DNA of 64,000 nucleotides from PNOJ01 sp016706845 (GTDB lineage: Bacteria; Krumholzibacteriota; Krumholzibacteriia; LZORAL124-64-63): positions 1 through 64,000 of the forward strand of contig JADJIV010000011.1 of assembly GCA_016706845.1 (NCBI GenBank). Reading direction: 5' to 3'. A program made the position numbers and the translations under genes. Below, piece by piece: positions 8,584 through 15,868 of this stretch (positions within the stretch are counted from its first letter, which is position 1; every line of letters starts with the position of its first letter). The notes under the pieces were generated by a model, which searched no databases, was not told where the DNA came from, and saw only the letters and a list, made by a program, of their open reading frames with translations.

Positions 8584-8693
8584 GGTCCTCCGAGGGGACC
8601 GCGGTGAGCTACCCAACAACGAGTGGACCCCCTCGCACTTGGTAGCGATCCGATAAGAGGGGGCGGGGAGAGGCGAGGCTCTTCCGCCCCCTC
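8584..8693 (+). other. Structured leader with three consecutive hairpins
   Basis: Three stem-loops follow one another before the Asp-rich gene: GGTCC/GGACC (8584-8600); GCTACC-C-AA/TTGGTAGC with one bulge (8608-8646); and GAGGGGGCGG/CCGCCCCCTC (8657-8693), which encloses an inner AGAG/CTCT. The last stem ends 20 bases before the ATG and has no T tract, so it is not a typical terminator. It may be a cis-regulatory RNA or mRNA stabiliser; no known riboswitch class was recognised. Confidence 0.4.
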
Positions 8694-8713
8694 CGACGAT
8701 TGAAGGTGCCGGG

Positions 8714-9370
8714 ATGAAGAACCGACTCAAGCTCGTGACGGGTGCGGCCATCGTCGCCGCGTGCGCGACGTCGGCCGCGGGCGCGCCGGTCGTGCCGGCC
8801 GCCGGCTGGGTCGATCGCGACCGCGACGGGCGGCACGATCTCTTCCGGGATGCCGACGGCGACGGCGTCAACGACGTCGACGGCCGCGCGTACGCCCACC
8901 CCTTCGGCTGGGCCGACGACGACGGCGACCGGCTCAACGACCGCTACCGGGACGCCGACGGCGACGGCGTCAACGACCTCGAGACGGACTTCCGCGACGA
9001 CGACGGCGACGGCCGCGACGACAACGTGCTGGACGCGGACGGCGACGGGAAGAACGACGTCACGGGCCTGGCGTACCGGCGCAACGACCTGCACGGCGAA
9101 CGGTTCGGTTTCGTCAGGGACGGAGCCCCTTGGGTGGACGAGGACGGCGACGGCTTCCCGGACGACCAGCCGCTGACGGGACGTCAGGGGCGGGAGGGCC
9201 AGCAGGACCGCTTCCAGGACCGCGACGGCGACGGCCTGGCCGACGGCTGCTGGTTCCAGGACGGCGGCTTCCAGCACCACCGCACGAACACCGGGCAGGG
9301 CGGGCCCGGCGGCAACGGCAACTCGGGGGCACGGCAACGGCGGTTCCTCGAACGGACCGGTCCCCGTTGA
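8714..9370 (+). CDS. Secreted Asp-rich TSP3/EF-hand-like repeat protein
   Basis: ATG 8714 has AAGG eight bases upstream. A signal peptide (residues 1-23, cut near AAGA) is followed by at least seven D-x-D-G-D-G loops (DRDRDGRHDLF, DADGDGVNDV, DDDGDRLNDRY, DADGDGKNDV, DEDGDGFPDD, DRDGDGLADG). This is the pattern of thrombospondin type-3 calcium-binding repeats. The end is Gly/Asn-rich. If the G run near 9323-9327 has one base too many, the C-terminus would instead continue HGNGGSSNGPVP; the true stop is therefore uncertain. It follows the sensor/regulator pair, the palindromic site and the hairpin leader, and overlaps the start of the next gene. Function unknown; probably an extracellular calcium-binding surface or matrix component. 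Confidence 0.75.
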   Translation: MKNRLKLVTGAAIVAACATSAAGAPVVPAAGWVDRDRDGRHDLFRDADGDGVNDVDGRAYAHPFGWADDDGDRLNDRYRDADGDGVNDLETDFRDDDGDGRDDNVLDADGDGKNDVTGLAYRRNDLHGERFGFVRDGAPWVDEDGDGFPDDQPLTGRQGREGQQDRFQDRDGDGLADGCWFQDGGFQHHRTNTGQGGPGGNGNSGARQRRFLERTGPR

Positions 9371-10489
9371 GATCGGCGGCTGCGCGGGTCGCCGCCCTGC
9401 TGATCGCGGCGGGCTGCGCCGCGGCCCCGTCGCCGCACGGGCCGGGCCGGCCTGGAACGCCGGCGCCGGCGTCTCGCTGGTCGCGGCCGACAACGTGTTC
9501 GGCACCGGAGTCGTCTCCCGGCGACGGCATCGCCGACGGGCGCGGCTGGCTGCTCTGGACTCCCGCCGATGCGCTGCAGCTGGGGCGCCTCCGGGGCGCC
9601 TGGTGCGCTTCCTGACAACCCGGACCTGAACCACGCCTACCTGCAGGCCTCGGCCGAAGCCCGGCGGTCGACGCCGGGCGCAGCCACGCAGTGGATGGCG
9701 GGCCTGTCCGTCTCGCAGCGCGCCAACGACGACCTCTACGCGCTCTACGACTACCGGGAAGGCGGCGCCTACCTGTCCGCGAAGCGCTACCTCACGCCCA
9801 GCTTCACCGCCCAGCTGCGCGCGGACCTCTCGCGGCGGACGTACCCCGATTCCCCGGACGAGGACGCGCGCAGGACGTGGCTGTCGGCCAGGCTGCAGCG
9901 CTCGCTGCCCACCCGCACGAGCCTCGGCTGCAGCGCGCGCGCGGGCTGGAAATCCTACGACACCGACCAGCTGGAACCGGCGGCGTCCTGGGAGATCTCC
10001 GCACAGGTGGCCCAATCGCTGTCGTCGCGGTTCGCCCTGCGGGCCTGGTGGTCGCAGTCCCGCCTCTACGAGTACGGCGACGTCGCCGCCCAGGTCGCGG
10101 CCTTCGACAATCCCCTGCTCGACGAGTTCTCGGCCGACGGGCCCCGCGCCGGCGCCGCCCTGAAGGTGATCCTGCCCCGCAACTGCCTCGCCGAGCTTTC
10201 CGCGGAGCGGGCCTGGTCGGATTATCCCGGCCGGCCACCGCAGATCTACGACCCGGCGACGGACGAGTTCCTGCTCGACGACGACGATCAGATCGTCCTG
10301 GGCGCCGGCGAGCGCAGCGACGAGCTGTCGCGCGTCCGCCTCGATCTCGAACAGCGCCTCGCCGCGCTCCATGGCGGGGCGACCGCGAGCTTCCGGGTTT
10401 CCGTCGAATGGGCGCGCCGGTCTTCCAACGACCTCTACTGGCAGTGGAGTGGATGGTCGGTGCAGGCCGGCGCGGCCTTCGAGTACTAA
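9367..10489 (+). CDS. Lipoprotein-signal / outer-membrane beta-barrel-like protein, multiply frameshifted
   Basis: A TTG at 9367, overlapping the previous stop, starts a lipoprotein-like signal (RSAAARVAALLIAAGC). The body must be joined across at least three indels between 9440 and 9615 (AWNAGAGVSLVAADNVFG, GDGIADGRGWLLWTPADALQLG, PDNPDLNHAYLQASAEA). From 9615 to 10489 one frame is intact and shows alternating polar/hydrophobic strands with aromatic girdles (DLYALYDYREGGAYLSAKRYL, split by turns), ending in Phe-Glu-Tyr. An aromatic last residue is typical of outer-membrane barrels. The family is not recognised. An insertion sequence sits immediately after: the native stop was probably TGA and is now TAA supplied by the element's end. 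It is probably co-transcribed with the Asp-rich gene upstream. Confidence 0.6.
10479..10487. repeat. Left copy of 9-bp target-site duplication TCGAGTACT
   Basis: It is identical to 11704-11712 and directly flanks the insertion sequence. It covers the last codons of the barrel-like gene. Confidence 0.8.
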
Positions 10490-10516
10490 GTTGTGCCCTT
10501 GAAAGTGTGCCCGGCC
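10490..10516 (+). repeat. Left terminal inverted repeat of the IS
   Basis: GTTGTGCC-CTT-GAAA-G-TGTG-C-CCGGCC pairs with the right end with five mismatches over 27 bases. Confidence 0.85.
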
Positions 10517-10522
10517 CGGATC

Positions 10523-11638
10523 ATGCCCCGAGCGGACATGCACACCAACGATTCAGACTTCGTTCCGCCCCACTGCCCCAACCCCAACTGCCAACACCAC
10601 AGGCGGTTATCCCCAGGCTGGCGCTTCAAACGCATCGGCTACTACCGTAGACAACTCAACCCCACCCGTATCCAGCGGTTCCTCTGCCTCCATTGCCGCC
10701 GGTCCTTCAGCACCCAGACCTTCGCCACTTCCTACTGGCTCAAGCGGCCCGACATCCTCCCCCAACTCCTGACCAAGACCACCGGCTGCATGGCCAACCG
10801 CCAGATCGCCAGGGATCTGCACGTCGCGCCCTCCACCATCGACCGCCAGCTCAGCCGCCTCGGCCGACACTGCCTGCTCTTCCACGCCCTGCACATGCAC
10901 ACCGCTGAACCCGCTTCCCGTTTCGCCATCGACGGCTTCGTCTACTTCGAGCACTCCCAGTACTACCCCTTCCACCACCACCTGGCCATCGAACCGGACA
11001 CCGACTTCATGATCTACTTCACCGATAGCGAAATGCGCCGCAGCGGCACGATGACCAAAGCTCAGAAGCGCAAACGCCAGCGCCTGGAGAAGATCCACGG
11101 CAGGCCCGACCCGAGGGCCGTGTACAAGGACGTCAGGCACCTGCTGGAGGTGGTCACCGGCGGTCAACCGCGGGTGACGGTGCTGAGCGACGACCACCAA
11201 GCCTACCCGAAGGCCCTGCGGACCCTGCCCTGCGAGCCGACTCACCTGGTGACCTCGAGCAAGGAGCGCCGGGACGCGGGCAATCCGTTGTTCCCGATCA
11301 ACCTGGCGGACCTGCTGATCCGCCACAGCAGCGCGAACCACAAGCGCGAAACGATCGCATGGTCGAAGCGCCGGCAGCGCAGCGCGGAGCGGTTGGCGGT
11401 GTTCCTGGTGTGGCGCAACTACATGAAGGGTCGGCGTGAGAAGGAGCGCGGGAGCCCGACGCCGGCGCAGGCGCGGGGGATGATGGAACATCGGGTCAGC
11501 ATGCGAGATCTGCTATCGCGGCGTCTGTTCGTGAACCGGATCGGGTTGCCGGCGCGGTGGGCGGAGTGCTACTGGGGCCGCATCAGCACGCGGGTGCTGG
11601 CACGGCAGCGGCGGCACGAGTTGAGCTACGCGATGTGA
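10523..11638 (+). CDS. DDE-type transposase with N-terminal zinc ribbon
   Basis: The N-terminus has a Cys4-type zinc ribbon (CPNPNCQ ... CLHCRRSF). A helix-turn-helix follows (NRQIARDLHVAPSTIDRQL, about residues 95-115 of the longest form), then a probable RNase-H-like core with acidic residues in RFAIDGFVYF and VLSDDHQAYPKAL and a downstream Glu in NHKRETIAW. The C-terminus is Arg-rich. Starts at GTG 10493 (inside the inverted repeat), ATG 10523 and ATG 10538 are all possible and none has a strong ribosome site. Unlike its neighbours, the frame is intact throughout. It drives transposition of the surrounding element. Assignment to a named IS family is not secure. Confidence 0.82.
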   Translation: MPRADMHTNDSDFVPPHCPNPNCQHHRRLSPGWRFKRIGYYRRQLNPTRIQRFLCLHCRRSFSTQTFATSYWLKRPDILPQLLTKTTGCMANRQIARDLHVAPSTIDRQLSRLGRHCLLFHALHMHTAEPASRFAIDGFVYFEHSQYYPFHHHLAIEPDTDFMIYFTDSEMRRSGTMTKAQKRKRQRLEKIHGRPDPRAVYKDVRHLLEVVTGGQPRVTVLSDDHQAYPKALRTLPCEPTHLVTSSKERRDAGNPLFPINLADLLIRHSSANHKRETIAWSKRRQRSAERLAVFLVWRNYMKGRREKERGSPTPAQARGMMEHRVSMRDLLSRRLFVNRIGLPARWAECYWGRISTRVLARQRRHELSYAM

Positions 11639-11676
11639 GGGCTGGTGAGAGAGCCGGCCGTGCCAGGGGATGGCGC

Positions 11677-11703
11677 GGCCGGACACAGTTTCGTCGGCAC
11701 AAC
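11677..11703 (-). repeat. Right terminal inverted repeat of the IS
   Basis: Complement of GTTGTGCC-GAC-GAAA-C-TGTG-T-CCGGCC; it pairs with 10490-10516. Confidence 0.85.
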
Positions 11704-11712
11704 TCGAGTACT
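11704..11712. repeat. Right copy of 9-bp target-site duplication TCGAGTACT
   Basis: Directly follows the right inverted repeat. The next bases, GAACC, extend TAC-TGA, the probable original stop of the barrel-like gene. Confidence 0.8.
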
Positions 11713-11759
11713 GAACCGCTGCGCGGCGCCGCGCGCGGGCGCTGTGCATCTCGGCAGGG

Positions 11760-11791
11760 AAGGTGCCGGCCCGATCGGGCGCCGGCACCTT
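11760..11791. terminator. Bidirectional terminator hairpin
   Basis: A perfect 11-bp stem (AAGGTGCCGGC with GCCGGCACCTT) with A's on one side and T's on the other. It lies between the barrel gene/IS (plus) and the VIT-vWA gene (minus). It was probably the native terminator of the barrel operon before the IS inserted. Confidence 0.8.
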
Positions 11792-11811
11792 CAGTTCGAT
11801 CCGGACGTGAC

Positions 11812-14093
11812 TCAGTCGGCCCCGTCCGCGTAGGCAACGACGGGATCGGTGCAGATCAGGATCTGCCCCGTCGCGACCAGGAGCCACGCCCGGGCCTTGG
11901 CGGCCGCACCGCTCCACTCCACCTCGCGATCGGCCAGCCGGACCGCGAGCGTCTGCAGCGCCCACCGGGTGGCGACCACGGCGGCCGCCGTGTCCGGATC
12001 CAGGTGGGTCAGGCTCGCCGCTTCCAGCTTCAGAGCCTTGAGCTTGGCGCCGACGGCCTTGGCCAGCTCGCGGGTGAGGCGCCAGGAGCCGTCCGCCTGC
12101 TGGGCCAGCACGAGCTGCAGGAGCAGGTCCGGATCGCCGGGCGCGGGCGCGCCAGGTTGCGCTTCAGCGACTCCTTGTCGAGCAATACGGCTGCTCTTCG
12201 CATCTGCTGATGCAGCCCACGTCCTCCAAGACTCCTTTCTCCCGGCGGCCTTGTTGATGAAGAACGAGGGCTGGCGGATGAGGGTCTTACGGCAGACGGT
12301 CTGTCCATCCCGCCCCACCCCCGCGTCAGCGCCACCGGCACCCGGCGCAGCTCCGCCGTGCCCTCGACGTGCGACTCCTGATCCACGGCCACGAAGCTGG
12401 TCAGGCTGGACATCACCTGGTAGGCGCAGGCCAGCTCGAGGATGCGCTTCTCCCGGCCGTCGCGCTTGCGGGTGGTCTGGACGGAGCCCGTGCGCGGCGC
12501 CTCCTCCAGGTCGCGGATCGCCAGACGGGCCAGCAGGGCGGGCAGGCCGGCGTCGCTGTCGGCGACCTCGGCGGTGTCCAGCGGCAGCGACCACGACCGC
12601 ACGTCGTCGCCGTGGCGGGCCCGCAGCGTCACGGCGCCCTCCCCTGGCGCGCGCAGCCGCGCCATCACCGTGAACTGCTCGCCGCCGTACAGCCTTTCGA
12701 GGCGGCCGGGCGTCACCAGGTCGGGCTGCAGACCCTCCCACTCCAGCTCGATGCTGTTCCAGACCGGGCAGCCCAGGCGCCCGAACGTCCGCAGCACCTT
12801 GGGTTCGATGCGCTCGCCCGGGAAGATGAACTCCGCCGCGCCCCCGGACGCGCGCGCCAGCCCGCGCACCAGGTGCTCCGAGGCGCCGCGGCCGATGCCG
12901 AAGGTGAACAGGCGCACGCCCGGATGGGCGCCGACCAGCTCGATGCACTCCTTCTCGTTGCCCACCTGGCCGTCGGTCAGCAGCAGGATGTCGCAGCGGC
13001 GCCCGGCGCCCGACTGCAGGATGTGCTTCAGCGGCGCCAGGATCTCCGTGCCGCCCAGATCGGCGGTCATGGCCTGGATGGCCGCCGTCGCCCGGTCCAG
13101 CGTTGCCTGGTCGTAGGCGACCGGCCTCGGGAACAGCGATTCGAAGCGTGAGCCGAAGCTCACCACGTTGAAGCTGTCGCCACTCCGCAGGCTGCGCAGG
13201 CAGAGCAGGAGCGCCTTGCGGGCCTGCTCGATGCTCTCGCCGCTCATCGAGCCGGAACGGTCGAGCAGGAAGACGACCTCGCGCGCGACGCACTCCGACA
13301 CCGGCATCTCGGGCCGGAAGTTCAGCAGCGCCACGTAGCCGCCGGTGGGGTCGGGCACCAGCGTGACGCGCGGCCGGAAGGGGTCGGCCTGCCGGATTTC
13401 GAGCACGAAGTCCTGGTCCAGGGCCGTGGACTCGGCGGCCAGGGTGATCCCGGCCCGCGTCCCGTCCAGGTCGATCGACACCGGGTGGCTCGGGCATTCG
13501 ATCCCGCGCAGCGGCGACGCGCCGGCGTAGGCCACGTCGATCCGCAACCCGTAGGGCACGCCTCCGCGCGCGACCGGCGGCGTGAGGTGGTCGAGCTCCG
13601 ACGGGTCCATCCCGGCGGCCTGGGCGGCGGGGATGTAGCGCGGCGAGATCGTGGTGGGCAGGCAGAGGCGCACGCCGTCGGCCGTGGCGTCCAGCATGGT
13701 GGCGTACTCCAGGGTCACGGTCGCCTCGGCGCCCGGGGCCAGGTTGCCGACGCTCACGGTGAAGATGTTCGGACGGTCCTGGTCCATCAGGAAGGCCTGG
13801 TGCCCGTCGGCGATGGCGTCGTCGTAGATCTCGAACGCCTTCTCCTTCTCCACGACGCGGCCGGCGATGCGGCGGCCCTCGACCTCGATCACGAAGCCGC
13901 GGACGGCGCTGCCCTCATCGAGCGGGAAGCTGTACACCGCCTCGATGGGGCCGCTCTCCACGTTGCGGAACCGCTGCCGCACCTTGACCAGGGCGGCGGT
14001 GTCGCGCGCGTCGACCACGATCTCGACGCCCTGCAGGGGCACGGGCGCCTCGTTGCGGCCGAACATGCCGAAGGTCTTCAACTCGGTCTTCAT
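11812..14093 (-). CDS. VIT and vWA domain protein (inter-alpha-trypsin-inhibitor-like), one frameshift
   Basis: The start is ATG 14093 (MKTELKTFGMF), nine bases after GGGAGG; an ATG three codons earlier abuts that site. A VIT domain (about residues 10-135: VRQRFRNVESGPIEAVYSFPLDEGSAV) precedes a vWA domain whose MIDAS motif is FLLDRSGSMSG (about residue 280) with the later Thr/Asp in LLLTDGQVGNE. A C-terminal helical segment (DLLLQLVLAQQADGSW ... AAAVVATRWALQTLAVRL) resembles the tail of other VIT-vWA proteins and is reached only after an indel near 12300-12340. No signal peptide is seen, so it is probably cytoplasmic. It lies directly downstream of a MerR regulator in one operon. Metal-dependent protein-protein interaction is likely; the partner is unknown. 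Confidence 0.85.
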
Positions 14094-14116
14094 CTCGGTC
14101 ATCCTCCCTGCCGGGT

Positions 14117-14629
14117 TCACCGGCTCTCCCACCCGCGGCGCGCGCCGGGATCCTCCCCGGACGGCATGTCCAGGTTGTCGCGCAGCAGCCGCACGATCCG
14201 CTCCAGCCTCGGCCCGACGGGCATCCCCGCGCCGGCGGCGAACTCCAGCCAGACGCCCTCGGCCACCTCCACCCGCGTCACGACCTGGCGCCGCAGCGCC
14301 GGCGGCTCGGGCGGGGGTTCGCGCAGGGCCAAGCACTTGAGCTCGGCCCTCGGCTCCGCCACGTAGTGGCGGGACACCTCGCACACCAGGTCCTTCGTCT
14401 CGGGGCGGTCCAGGAACGCCGCCATCTGCTCCAGGTGGACGCCCTCGCGCTGCAGCTCGCGCACCTTCAGCAGGCGCTCGAGATGCTGCGGCCCGTACTT
14501 CCCGCCCAGCCCGCGTCCCGCCGGCGGCGGCAGGACGCCCAGCTGCACGTAGTAGCGGACCGTGCGCGGACTGACGTCCCCCAGGGCCGCCAACTCGGAA
14601 ATGCTGTAGGTCTTGTCGTTTTTCATCAT
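14117..14629 (-). CDS. MerR-family transcriptional regulator
   Basis: The N-terminal MerR winged HTH is clear (YSISELAALGDVSPRTVRYYVQLGVLPPP, read in parts, with KYGPQHLERLLKVRELQREG as the second half). A C-terminal region of about 90 residues follows, with a distinctive WLEFAAGAG motif and no cysteine metal site. The start ATGATG at 14629 has no ribosome-binding site; it sits six bases after a consensus -10 box, so the mRNA is probably leaderless. The VIT-vWA gene begins 24 bases after the stop. MerR genes are known to accompany VIT-vWA genes in other bacteria, and autoregulation of the pair is plausible. Confidence 0.88.
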   Translation of the reverse strand: MMKNDKTYSISELAALGDVSPRTVRYYVQLGVLPPPAGRGLGGKYGPQHLERLLKVRELQREGVHLEQMAAFLDRPETKDLVCEVSRHYVAEPRAELKCLALREPPPEPPALRRQVVTRVEVAEGVWLEFAAGAGMPVGPRLERIVRLLRDNLDMPSGEDPGARRGWESR

Positions 14630-14635
14630 GAAGCC

Positions 14636-14664
14636 ATAATATCAGCATACTGTCGTTATGTCAA
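14636..14664 (-). promoter_or_regulatory. Consensus sigma70 promoter of the MerR/VIT-vWA operon
   Basis: On the minus strand TTGACA (14664-14659), a 17-bp spacer, then TATTAT (14641-14636). The -10 ends six bases before the first ATG (14629), so the predicted +1 is that A. This is the best sigma70 match I found in the window. Confidence 0.8.
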
Positions 14665-14689
14665 CTGTCTTTTTTCAATGCTGCGATAT

Positions 14690-14701
14690 TCGTTCGAACG
14701 A
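14690..14701. promoter_or_regulatory. 12-bp perfect palindrome upstream of the MerR promoter
   Basis: TCGTTCGAACGA lies about 25 bases upstream of the -35 box, in an otherwise AT-rich stretch (14640-14745). It is a possible operator; the binding protein is unknown. Confidence 0.35.
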
Positions 14702-14827
14702 TGGTGAAATCATATAACTATATATAATATATTGATATTATGGAAGGTACGCCTTGGCGCGGCAGGCGAAAAAGGGGGAATCGCAGTCAAAAAATGCTGT
14801 CGTTATCGACGCCGGCTCGGCCGGCTG

Positions 14828-15208
14828 CTAGCCGCCCATGCCCAGCGCCATGCCCCCGAAGTAGGGGACCAGCCAGATCAGCCAGACCACGAGCGAGTAG
14901 CGGTGGAACCCGCGCCGCGCCGCCGCGCTGCCGCGGCGCTGGGTGCGGGTCGCCCAGATCGCGTGCCCGAGCATGAGCCAGAGCGCGAGCTGGCCGGTCA
15001 GCGTGTGCGGGTCGCGCAGGTCGAAAGGGCCGGCGGCGAGGCGGTGCATGGCGAGGGTGCCCGAGACGTCGAAGGCGAGCCCGGTCCAGAAGGCCGCGAC
15101 GTGCCGCGGCCGCAGGTCGCGGGCCAGCCGCTCGGACCAGACGCCGAGGGTGTAGAAGAGCAGCGCGAGGGTGATGAGCGAGAAGGAGGCGATCGCGGTC
15201 ATCGGCAC
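14828..15208 (-). CDS. Small four-helix membrane protein (HsmA/TIGR03987-like)
   Basis: 126 residues with four predicted transmembrane segments (IASFSLITLALLFYTLGVW; HVAAFWTGLAFDVSGTLAM; LTGQLALWLMLGHAIWA; YSLVVWLIWLVPYFGGMAL). A conserved-looking D-x-x-G-T and a His-rich membrane environment (Met/His near LAMHR and GHAIWATR) are visible. Length and layout resemble the HsmA/TIGR03987 family of uncharacterised membrane proteins; I am not certain of that assignment. It lies 39 bases downstream of the Cys/His-rich exported protein gene on the same strand, so the two are probably co-transcribed. Confidence 0.65.
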   Translation of the reverse strand: MPMTAIASFSLITLALLFYTLGVWSERLARDLRPRHVAAFWTGLAFDVSGTLAMHRLAAGPFDLRDPHTLTGQLALWLMLGHAIWATRTQRRGSAAARRGFHRYSLVVWLIWLVPYFGGMALGMGG

Positions 15209-15247
15209 GGCGATCGCCTCCCGAGGGTCACGGAGCCGGGCGCGGGG

Positions 15248-15751
15248 TCAGTGGGCGTGACCGTCGTGCCCGTGGTCGTGGGCGCCCTGCGCGGCCATCA
15301 TCTTGGCGTACTCGTCGATGTTGCGCTGGCCGTGCTTGCGGATCATCGCCACGGTCTTGGGATCCTGGCTGCTGGTGACCATCAGCACGCCGCCCTCGAT
15401 GGGGATCTGCTCCATCTGGGCGCCGGACATCATGATCGACCCGAACGACGTGCACATGCCGCACATGGGCATCTGCTCGCCGGCCATCATCTTGGCGCCG
15501 CAGGCCTCGAAGCTGGCCATGAGCTTGTCGAAGCGGTCCTTGTATCCGGCGGGGTAGGTCGTGACCTCGATCATCCCGGCGGAGAACACGTGGGTGCTCC
15601 AGTTCATGTGCTCGAACAGGTCCATGTCGGCCAGCAGGTTCTTGCACATGCCGCAGTTCTCGAGGTCGAGCCAGGCCTTCTCGGCGGCCAGCGCCGAACC
15701 CGCGCCCAGCAGCATCACAGCCAAGGCCAGCATCGCCACGTTCTTCTTCAT
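15248..15751 (-). CDS. Exported Cys/Met/His-rich protein, putative metal binder
   Basis: The start is ATG 15751, after GGGAGAGAGACG. A signal peptide (MKKNVAMLALAVMLLGAGSALA, residues 1-22) precedes a mature part of about 145 residues. It has two CGMC motifs (NCGMCKNL and MCGMCTSFG), a further Cys, many Met residues (KMMAGEQMPMCGMC) and a His-rich tail (HDHGHDGHAH). Such residues suggest soft-metal or copper/zinc binding in the periplasm. I do not recognise a family with a proven function. The small membrane protein gene follows closely. The S9 peptidase gene lies 117 bases upstream on the same strand, and the gap contains an AT-rich stretch that could hold a separate promoter. Confidence 0.7.
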   Translation of the reverse strand: MKKNVAMLALAVMLLGAGSALAAEKAWLDLENCGMCKNLLADMDLFEHMNWSTHVFSAGMIEVTTYPAGYKDRFDKLMASFEACGAKMMAGEQMPMCGMCTSFGSIMMSGAQMEQIPIEGGVLMVTSSQDPKTVAMIRKHGQRNIDEYAKMMAAQGAHDHGHDGHAH

Positions 15752-15868
15752 CGTCTCTCTCCCTTGGTAGGTGGGTTTCCGGCCGTAATCACCACCAAGG
15801 TACTGTCGTATTTCGAACTCGGGTATCAAAATCACCCGTCATTTAACCTGGGAAAAATCGTGTCGGCC

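Larger units (their letters stand above)
10488..11703 (+). mobile_element. Complete insertion sequence, about 1.2 kb, one transposase gene
   Basis: The element is bounded by imperfect terminal inverted repeats: 10490-10516 and the complement of 11677-11703 match at 22 of 27 positions, beginning GTTGTGCC. The 9-bp target duplication TCGAGTACT flanks it. It carries a single transposase ORF in good condition, so it may be active or recent. The N-terminal zinc ribbon and 8-9-bp duplication resemble IS1/IS1595-like elements, but the family cannot be fixed by eye. Confidence 0.88.

Noticed and set aside
10493..10522. GTG 10493 as transposase start
   Set aside because: It lies within the terminal inverted repeat and lacks a ribosome site; kept only as an alternative.
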